Source: JALOOE01 sp964423545
GTDB lineage: Bacteria > Chloroflexota > Anaerolineae > CG2-30-64-16
Reading direction: 5' to 3'
NCBI GenBank assembly: GCA_964423545.1
Contig: CAYRFV010000160.1
Coordinates: 1 to 12,724, forward strand
Length of the DNA: 12,724 nt
A program made the position numbers and the translations under genes. Under the pieces are notes generated by a model. That model saw only the letters and a list, made by a program, of their open reading frames with translations, had not been told where the DNA came from and did no database searches. Positions 1 through 5,738 of the stretch are shown here, piece by piece (within the stretch, counting starts at the first letter, position 1; each line of letters opens with the position of its first letter).

Positions 1-1244
1 GGCAGTGGTTCCCTGTTCTGATGGTTGCCTCGATCGGCTTGGTGCTTGCCCTGGGCCTGACCCTGAAGTGGGATGGGCGGACGGTGCAGTGGGATGCGCT
101 GCGTGGTCTGAACGAGACAATCTGGCGCCTGGGCCACCTCCTGAAGCCTGGCGTCTTCGTGCCGGAGAGTCCTCCTGCGCCGTTTGATGCGGCGGTCCCG
201 CTGCCGGGTCTGTTGCTCAGTGCGTTGGTGCCGTTCTGGGAACGCGCGCGTGTGTTCGCTCGCTATGCTCTCCTGGCCAGCCTCGGGGTGTACCTGTTGG
301 CGGGACTCGGGTTGGAGGGGGTGCGCCGGCCGCGCGGCATACGGTGGATGTTGGCTGCGCTGCTGTTGCTCGGCGTTCTTCCCCAGCCGACCGGCAGTGT
401 GCCCTACCCGGTCACCCCCCACCCTGCCTTCGAATGGCTGCGCAGCCAGCCGATGTCAGGGCGGGGCGTCGTGGATCTGGATTCGTGGCAGCCCGACCTG
501 CTCTATCTGCCGAATCGCGGCCAAACTCTGCTGGCGACGGAGCATCATCAGAAGCCGACGCTTGCAGGCGCAAGCAGCATGCTTCCGGCTCATGCGGCGT
601 TCCTGGATGGATGGCTGACCGCACACCCGCGTCCCTTCCTGACCCCTGATTTCGTTCCGCTGCTGCGCCAGTTGGGCGTCCGCTACATCCTGCTGCATGT
701 TTCTGGCGGCGCTGCGAGGGATGCGTTGCGCGAGGCGAGAACGAACGCCGAGATCAACGAGATCGGTTGCTTCGATCCTCCGGCCGAGATAGGACCGTGG
801 CCCTATCCGATCTGTATCCTGGAGGTGCAAGCATCCAAGACACCCGGCCTGAATGTGATCCTGCGGAACGGCTGGTCGGGCGCGGAGGAATGGGGACGGT
901 GGATCGAAGGGACGGAGGCGGGTGCGAGTTGGGCAGCTTCGGCGCGTTCAGACCACCGGTTGTCGTTGGAGGTTTTTCCGGTATGCATCCCCGGCCGTGG
1001 CCAGGGCCTTGTGGTTGAGGTCAACGGGCAGGAGGTGGCCTCCCACCGGTGGGAGGGGTGTGAACCGTGGCAGAGCGAGGTAACGATTCCTGAGCAGCTT
1101 GTTCGCATCGGGTGGAACGAGGTGGCGCTGCGTCCCGCGTATGCTGCGCGACCGATTGACTTCACCGAGGGCCGGAATGCCGATGTGCGGCCGTTGTCGG
1201 TGGGCGTCAGCCGACTCGCGGTGGAGCCAGCCGCATCGCGATGA
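1..1244 (+). CDS. Multi-pass membrane protein, GT-C-like, family A paralogue (5' end cut by window edge)
   Basis: The reading frame is already open at base 3 and runs to a TGA at 1242-1244, giving 413 visible residues. Alignment by eye with gene 5 shows that about 365-370 N-terminal residues lie outside the window, so the ATG at 21 is an internal Met and not the start. The visible part has a hydrophobic segment at the left edge, a conserved GLTLKWD motif, a loop with GHLLKP and PLPGLLL, and membrane segments at about residues 85-105 and 112-126. A soluble C-terminal domain of roughly 280 residues follows. It carries four cysteines (codons at 768, 813, 984 and 1059) that sit at the same places in gene 5; the first three also match gene 6, and the fourth would lie beyond the edge there. 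In the 85 residues from GLTLKWD I count about 55 identities to gene 5. The likely role is a membrane transferase acting outside the cytoplasm on a lipid-linked sugar; this is inferred from architecture, and I cannot name the family. The 209-bp gap and promoter downstream suggest it ends its own transcription unit. Confidence 0.85.
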   Translation, partial: QWFPVLMVASIGLVLALGLTLKWDGRTVQWDALRGLNETIWRLGHLLKPGVFVPESPPAPFDAAVPLPGLLLSALVPFWERARVFARYALLASLGVYLLAGLGLEGVRRPRGIRWMLAALLLLGVLPQPTGSVPYPVTPHPAFEWLRSQPMSGRGVVDLDSWQPDLLYLPNRGQTLLATEHHQKPTLAGASSMLPAHAAFLDGWLTAHPRPFLTPDFVPLLRQLGVRYILLHVSGGAARDALREARTNAEINEIGCFDPPAEIGPWPYPICILEVQASKTPGLNVILRNGWSGAEEWGRWIEGTEAGASWAASARSDHRLSLEVFPVCIPGRGQGLVVEVNGQEVASHRWEGCEPWQSEVTIPEQLVRIGWNEVALRPAYAARPIDFTEGRNADVRPLSVGVSRLAVEPAASR

Positions 1245-1307
1245 GGCTCCGGCTTGTCCCTCGCACCAGGTTGTGCCATCAGCGCAACTCGGTGCATCAG
1301 TGGGTTC

Positions 1308-1336
1308 TTGACCCATCCATTGATCGATGGTATCTT
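1308..1336 (+). promoter_or_regulatory. Putative sigma70-type promoter for the gene 2-6 operon
   Basis: The -35 box TTGACC (1308-1313) matches TTGACA at five of six bases. It is followed by exactly 17 bp and a -10 box TATCTT (1331-1336), four of six to TATAAT. TG at 1328-1329, one base before the -10, makes an extended -10 element. Transcription would begin near 1343, leaving a leader of about 110 bases before the ATG at 1454. The site lies in the only long intergenic gap and points toward five closely packed genes. The match is by eye, so moderate confidence. Confidence 0.5.
1317..1330. promoter_or_regulatory. Imperfect 14-bp palindrome within promoter spacer, possible operator
   Basis: CCATTGATCGATGG agrees with its own reverse complement at 12 of 14 positions and is centred on GATC. 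It fills the spacer immediately upstream of the -10 hexamer, a position where a bound repressor would block RNA polymerase. No regulator gene is in the window, and a 14-bp imperfect dyad can occur by chance. Confidence 0.25.
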
Positions 1337-1343
1337 GGTCGAA

Positions 1344-1361
1344 TGCTCGGCTCCGCGAGCA
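1344..1361 (+). repeat. Small inverted repeat at the expected 5' end of the operon transcript
   Basis: TGCTCG (1344-1349) and CGAGCA (1356-1361) pair perfectly across a six-base loop. It starts about one base after the predicted transcription start, so the message could begin with a hairpin that protects its 5' end. There is no T-tract, so it is unlikely to terminate transcription. Confidence 0.35.
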
Positions 1362-1439
1362 CGGGACTGGTGCACAGATGACTGCTTTGCATCTGGCTGC
1401 CGCGCATCCGATTGCGCCTCCCTGGAGTCGTGGTGGCTT

Positions 1440-1444
1440 GGAGA
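1440..1444 (+). promoter_or_regulatory. Ribosome binding site that sets the gene 2 start at 1454
   Basis: GGAGA lies nine bases before the ATG at 1454. The same frame is open further upstream to a TTG at 1412, but that codon has no comparable site, and the first membrane helix begins only after the 1454 Met. The 1454 start is therefore preferred. Confidence 0.6.
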
Positions 1445-1453
1445 TCAACAGCA

Positions 1454-3793
1454 ATGCGCGTGGTGCTCCCTTCTCGTTGGCGCTGGCTCTGGCTTTTCGT
1501 AATCCTCTTGGCGGTAGCGATCTTTCCGGCCATCACTCGGAATACTGCTGAGTATGCCTATGATGCAGCCAGCGCGCACGTCTATCGCAGCGTCGCCTAT
1601 TCCCAGGTGGTCAGCGATGGGGTTCTGTTCCCGCGCTGGGCCCAGTTTCTGCACGTGGGGCTCGGCAGCCCCGTGTTCACCTTTCATCCGCCTCTGGCGT
1701 ACGCCCTGCTCGATCTGCTTTCGCGCGTCGGCCTCTCGCACCCGATCGGCTGGCGGCTGCTGATTGCAGCGGGGCTGGTTGCAGCTTTTGCCGGCACGTA
1801 TCTGTGGGTAGCCGCGTGGACCGGGAGACGATGGCCCGCGGTGCTTGCGGCTGTGTTGTACCTGTACGCGCCCTATGTGTTGCGGAACGCGCTGGAGCGC
1901 GGCAGCGTCGAAACCTTCAGCATGTTTCTCTACCCGTGGGTCTTCTGGTCCCTTCTGCGACTGGGTCGAAGCCCCGGAGTCGGGCGGTTTGTTCTGGCGA
2001 CTCTGCTGTGGGCCGGATGCATCGGCTTTCACGTCTTGGGGCCGCTGATGCTGGCGCCCTTTGCAGTGCTTTACGGTCTGGTCATCGCATGGCGTCATCG
2101 CACGTTCGCCCCGTTGTTGGCCCTGGTCACAGGCGTTCTGCTGACCGCGCCGATCTGGGCGCCGACCGCCGCCGAGCAGTCGTACGTTCATGTCCAGCGC
2201 GACTTCGGCCAGGGCTATGCCAGCCCGGCCGCGAATCCGCTTCCATTGGACCGGCTCTTGGCGCCGCCGGTGATCTATGACACGGGCCGCGACAACAACG
2301 GGATGGGGGATCGACTCGGCTTGCTCCAGACAGGGATGCTCCTGGCGGGTCTTGCCGGAGCGGCCTATGCCTGGCATCAGGGGCGCGTCACGTTGGCGCT
2401 GGCGATCGGCGGCATGACTGTGGCAGGGCTGGTCCTGGCCTGGATGCTGACAGCGACGTCTGATCCTGTGTGGCACGCGCTGGCAGGTGGACTGGAGCGC
2501 CTGCAGTATCGATCGCGGCTGCTGGGGCTGCAATCGCTCTTCGCGGCCGTCACCGGCGGCCTGTGCCTGGTGCTGCTCTCGTCCAGGTGGCAGCGAGCGG
2601 TGGCGTTGGGCATCGCCTGCCTGGCAATCCTAGTCGTCACGCCCGCGCTCTACATCGAGCTGCTGCATCGGTACGCTGACTTCGGCGCAACGCTCAGCCT
2701 TGCCCAGGTGCGCGCTGCCGAGATCCGTTCCGGCGGCACGGCCTTCACCTCGTTCGGTGAGTTCACGCCGCGTTGGCGCACAGATCCTTTCGATGCGCAG
2801 CTCATCCAGGAGTTGGGGCCGGGTTTCGACGCTGCTCTGTCGTCTCCTGTGAATCCGGACCCCAACGTTCGGTTGTTGGCGAGCGATGTGCGGAGCGGCG
2901 CCTGGGACCTGGAAATCGCGGCTTCCGCCCCTACGACTCTGACGCTGCGACTTCTCTACTATCCGCGCTGGCAGGCTACGGTGGATGGTCGGCCGTCTCG
3001 GCTCGACCATGAAACAGGCGCCGGCTACGCCCAGGTGCGCGTGGAGGAAGGGCGGCACAGCGTGAGATTGCGCTACGGCCGCTCGACTGCGGAGTCGGCA
3101 GGAATTGCGCTGGCCGCCGCGACCGTTTTCGCCCTGCTCGTGGCGGGGATGATCGCAGCGCGTCGCAAGGGCACGGTCTCCGAGTCTGCGTCGCGGCGCA
3201 GCGTGGCTCGCCTCGATCCGGAGCCCCCAGGATGGCTGCTGGTTGGCCTCACCACGGTGCTCATTCTGAAGTTCGCCTACATCGATCCGGCGACAACGTG
3301 GCTGCGCTGCGTCACTACACCCGACAAGGTCTGCGGTGCGGATGCAACGTTCGATGTGCGTTTTCCTGATGCGCCGGCTTTGCGCGGCTATGCGGCTCCT
3401 TCGAGCCAGGTGCAGGTGGGCGGTGAGCTGCGTGTCGATCTGTTTTGGGAAGGGCATGCCGGCGCCGCCACGCCCTTGTCCAGCTTCGTACACATCCGCA
3501 ACAGCCGGCCAAACGGGCCGATGAATCCCCGCTCGGGCAACGAGATCTGGGCGCAGGAGGAGCATCAGACCCCCGGTGGCCTTCTTACGACCGAATACCT
3601 GCCCGGAAAGCTCTACAAGGACGAGTTTCGCGTACCACTTCCGGAGGACATGCCACCCGGTGAGTATTTCCTGGAGGTCGGCTGGTTCAATCCTAAGACG
3701 GGCGAGCAGCTTGACCCGCTTGGGGAGACGATCAAGCCGCCGCTGAAGATCCTGTGGCGTTCGATACTGCTGCCTTCGGTGACAGTGCAATGA
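1454..3793 (+). CDS. PTPS-related/YfhO-like membrane protein, probable GT-C-type glycosyltransferase
   Basis: Encodes 779 residues from the ATG at 1454. Helix 1 is at about 8-27. The first outer loop carries D37, H42 and R45 followed by FPRW (59-62) and a GSPVFTFHPPLAY stretch, the pattern I associate with the '6-pyruvoyl-tetrahydropterin synthase-related' membrane family (PF10131), a misleading name for what look like GT-C proteins. APYVLRNALERGSVETF at about 139-155 and LQYRSRLLG near 349-357 also fit that family. About ten membrane segments reach to around residue 405. A beta-rich outer domain typical of YfhO-like proteins (about 435-540) follows, with the segment LRLLYYPRWQATVDGR. Two further hydrophobic segments flank a charged linker (about 545-615), and then an extra beta-rich module (about 645-770) resembles the tails of genes 3 and 4. 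It likely transfers a sugar from a polyprenyl carrier outside the membrane. It is first in the putative operon, 22 bases before gene 3. Membrane topology is solid; substrate unknown. Confidence 0.82.
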   Translation: MRVVLPSRWRWLWLFVILLAVAIFPAITRNTAEYAYDAASAHVYRSVAYSQVVSDGVLFPRWAQFLHVGLGSPVFTFHPPLAYALLDLLSRVGLSHPIGWRLLIAAGLVAAFAGTYLWVAAWTGRRWPAVLAAVLYLYAPYVLRNALERGSVETFSMFLYPWVFWSLLRLGRSPGVGRFVLATLLWAGCIGFHVLGPLMLAPFAVLYGLVIAWRHRTFAPLLALVTGVLLTAPIWAPTAAEQSYVHVQRDFGQGYASPAANPLPLDRLLAPPVIYDTGRDNNGMGDRLGLLQTGMLLAGLAGAAYAWHQGRVTLALAIGGMTVAGLVLAWMLTATSDPVWHALAGGLERLQYRSRLLGLQSLFAAVTGGLCLVLLSSRWQRAVALGIACLAILVVTPALYIELLHRYADFGATLSLAQVRAAEIRSGGTAFTSFGEFTPRWRTDPFDAQLIQELGPGFDAALSSPVNPDPNVRLLASDVRSGAWDLEIAASAPTTLTLRLLYYPRWQATVDGRPSRLDHETGAGYAQVRVEEGRHSVRLRYGRSTAESAGIALAAATVFALLVAGMIAARRKGTVSESASRRSVARLDPEPPGWLLVGLTTVLILKFAYIDPATTWLRCVTTPDKVCGADATFDVRFPDAPALRGYAAPSSQVQVGGELRVDLFWEGHAGAATPLSSFVHIRNSRPNGPMNPRSGNEIWAQEEHQTPGGLLTTEYLPGKLYKDEFRVPLPEDMPPGEYFLEVGWFNPKTGEQLDPLGETIKPPLKILWRSILLPSVTVQ

Positions 3794-3804
3794 GCAGGTC
3801 AGAC

Positions 3805-3808
3805 GGAG
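3805..3808 (+). promoter_or_regulatory. Ribosome binding site favouring the GTG start of gene 3
   Basis: GGAG is seven bases before the GTG at 3816, ideal spacing. The in-frame TTG at 3810 is only one base after it, too close for this site to serve it. The GTG is therefore the better start, shortening the protein by two residues. Confidence 0.55.
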
Positions 3809-3815
3809 CTTGAGG

Positions 3816-5735
3816 GTGGGAACGAAGGCTACCGACCGGGTTTACGTCCTGTTATTGTGTCTGGGCGCCGCGTTTCTTGTCGGTGCATCGCTGCTCCAAC
3901 ACCGGGCGCTGGGCACCGGGTACGACCTGGGCATTTATGACCAGACGGTTTGGAACCTGGCTCATGGCCGCCTCTGGATGACCACGCTGGTCTACGAAAC
4001 GGGCGGCTTCTACGACCATTTCGAGCCGATTCTGGTGCTCGTTGCGCCGCTCTACTGGCTCTGGTCCGATGCGCGCGTGCTGCTGATCGTCCAGGCGATC
4101 GCGCTGGCGCTTGGATCGCTGCCGATCTACCTCTATGCGCGCCACCGGTTCAAGACGTGGCGTCATCGCCATCTCCTGTCGTTGTTGATCGCCGGAGCCT
4201 ACCTGGTCTATCCCGCGATGCATAACGCCAATCTGAACGATTTCCATGAAGTCTCGCTGCTGCCTCCGCTGTTGGGATTCGCGCTCTATGGGTTGCTGAC
4301 GGGTCGCCCGCGCGTGACGTGGGTCTTCCTCGCGCTCTGCTTGATGGTCAAGGAGGACTTCAGCGTCACCTTTCTGATGTTCGGCCTCTACATCCTGGTC
4401 TTCAGGCCTGCCGGCTTTCGCCGGCGCGATGGCGCCATCGTAGCGATCATCGCCGTGGTCTGGATGGCGCTGGTGCTTTACTTGTTCTATCCTGCAGCCA
4501 CGCGAGGCATGGCGTACCCGTTCGTCGAGCGGCGCTATCCCTGGCTGGGCGGCACGCCCGAAAGCGCTGCGAAGGTGCTCCTGACGCAGCCGTGGGTGAT
4601 GATTCCCTACCTGCTGCAGACACCGAAACTGCTGTTCCTGCTGCGCCTGTTCGGTCCATTGCTCTTCCTACCTCTTCTCGGCATGCCTGTCATCCTTCTG
4701 TCATTCCCGGTGCTCATCTATCTGATGCTGAGCAACTACGAGCCGCAATGGTCGGTGCAGTCGTACTACAACCCGCCGCTGCTTCCTTACCTGTTCTTCG
4801 GTCTGATCATCGCACTGGACATCGTGCGCCGCTGGATCGCGCGGCTCGGGGTGCGGCCGGATCGGATCGAGGTCGGCATGGCGTGCGTGATCATCACTGC
4901 GGTGAGCGTCGGATACTACGTTGATGCGCCCGGGCCGGGAAGCCGGAACTTCCGTGCCGCGCGTTTCAGTGTGACGCCCCGCGTCGAGGCGGCCCGGCGC
5001 ATCCTGGCGCAGGTGCCGACGGACGCGTCGGTCAGCGCAGTCTGGCCCCTTGTGCCGCAGCTCTCGCAGCGCCAGCGCATCTATACCGTGCTGGCGCGAC
5101 CCAAGACGCCCACCGAATACATCGTGCTGGAGGAGAGCGAAGGCGCTGAGGGAGCACCGATCTATCCGTATGCCGCACCCGATGGAACACCGACCGTCTA
5201 CCACGAGTACGCGCCGGTGGCGGCGGACGGGCAGTTCCGGCTGCTGGCGCATGCTCGCGCCATCACGATGACCCCGATCATCGAGATGGAGCCACCGTCG
5301 CGACCGTTGAGCCTCTCTGCCTATGCCTGGTTGGATGGGGGTCGCGACAGTCAACCGCCGGTCGCGCGGGCCGGTGAGGCCGCTCGCCTGATGTTGGCCT
5401 GGCATCGCACGGGCCCCCTCAACCGGCGCTATGTGGTGTTCGCGCACCTGCTGAAGGACGGCAGCCCGGCCGCAGCCAACGGTCTGCCGGACGCCGTGGC
5501 CCAGAGCGGCCACGAGCCCGGCGACGGTCGCTTTCCGACTACCCAGTGGGAGACGTGGACGCGCCCAGCGGTTGTGTTGGACGAGCAGCGGCTGGAGATT
5601 CCACCCGATACGCCCCCGGGGATATACTATGTGTGGGCCGGCGCGTTCGACAAGGAGACCGGCGATCGGATCGAATTAGGCGGACCCGGACAGACGTTGA
5701 AACTGGTCGGGCCGCTTGTGGTGGTGGGCAAGTAG
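3816..5735 (+). CDS. DUF2079 family membrane protein, predicted GT-C glycosyltransferase
   Basis: Encodes 639 residues from the GTG at 3816. The N-terminus matches DUF2079 (PF09852) well: after helix 1 comes GYDLGIYDQTVWN (D37, D42), then FYDHFEPILV (D67, H68, E70), then a helix reading LPIYLYARHRF. Further family-like motifs are NLNDFHE (139-145) and MVKEDF (177-182). Acidic residues in the first outer loop are the usual GT-C site for metal or lipid-phosphate sugar, so D37/D42 and D67/E70 are candidate active residues. About ten membrane segments run to residue 370. The rest (about 375-639) is extracytoplasmic: first a part resembling the DUF2079 tail, then from about 495 a beta module with PPDTPPGIYYVWAGAF, shared with genes 2 and 4. 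The gap to gene 4 is three bases, so co-expression is very likely. The DUF2079 assignment is confident; enzymatic activity is inferred from fold-level resemblance. Confidence 0.85.
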   Translation: MGTKATDRVYVLLLCLGAAFLVGASLLQHRALGTGYDLGIYDQTVWNLAHGRLWMTTLVYETGGFYDHFEPILVLVAPLYWLWSDARVLLIVQAIALALGSLPIYLYARHRFKTWRHRHLLSLLIAGAYLVYPAMHNANLNDFHEVSLLPPLLGFALYGLLTGRPRVTWVFLALCLMVKEDFSVTFLMFGLYILVFRPAGFRRRDGAIVAIIAVVWMALVLYLFYPAATRGMAYPFVERRYPWLGGTPESAAKVLLTQPWVMIPYLLQTPKLLFLLRLFGPLLFLPLLGMPVILLSFPVLIYLMLSNYEPQWSVQSYYNPPLLPYLFFGLIIALDIVRRWIARLGVRPDRIEVGMACVIITAVSVGYYVDAPGPGSRNFRAARFSVTPRVEAARRILAQVPTDASVSAVWPLVPQLSQRQRIYTVLARPKTPTEYIVLEESEGAEGAPIYPYAAPDGTPTVYHEYAPVAADGQFRLLAHARAITMTPIIEMEPPSRPLSLSAYAWLDGGRDSQPPVARAGEAARLMLAWHRTGPLNRRYVVFAHLLKDGSPAAANGLPDAVAQSGHEPGDGRFPTTQWETWTRPAVVLDEQRLEIPPDTPPGIYYVWAGAFDKETGDRIELGGPGQTLKLVGPLVVVGK

Positions 5736-5738
5736 TGC

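Larger units (their letters stand above)
1245..1453. other. Only substantial intergenic gap: promoter and dyad region upstream of gene 2
   Basis: These 209 bp separate gene 1 from the start of gene 2. Short open frames cross the gap but none has a good ribosome site or protein-like composition. The gap holds a probable promoter (1308-1336), an imperfect palindrome inside its spacer (1317-1330), a small hairpin overlapping the -35 (1301-1315) and a second hairpin just after the expected transcription start (1344-1361). None of the dyads is followed by a T-run, so I see no rho-independent terminator for gene 1. Confidence 0.6.

Noticed and set aside
21..23. ATG as the true start of gene 1
   Set aside because: The frame is open upstream to the edge and matches the middle of gene 5, so the protein begins outside the window.
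1301..1315. Possible terminator hairpin TGGGT/ACCCA after gene 1
   Set aside because: The stem is only five pairs with no following T-run; it overlaps the -35 box, so a terminator role is not supported.
1254..1502. Small open frame of 82 codons across the intergenic gap
   Set aside because: No good ribosome site, it runs into gene 2 in another frame, and it covers the promoter and dyads; composition is not protein-like.
1445..3790. Two long minus-strand open frames (1445-2533 and 2630-3790) opposite gene 2
   Set aside because: Their translations are rich in R, Q, H and P with no helices or motifs, as expected opposite a GC-rich gene; the + strand protein is a recognisable membrane family member.
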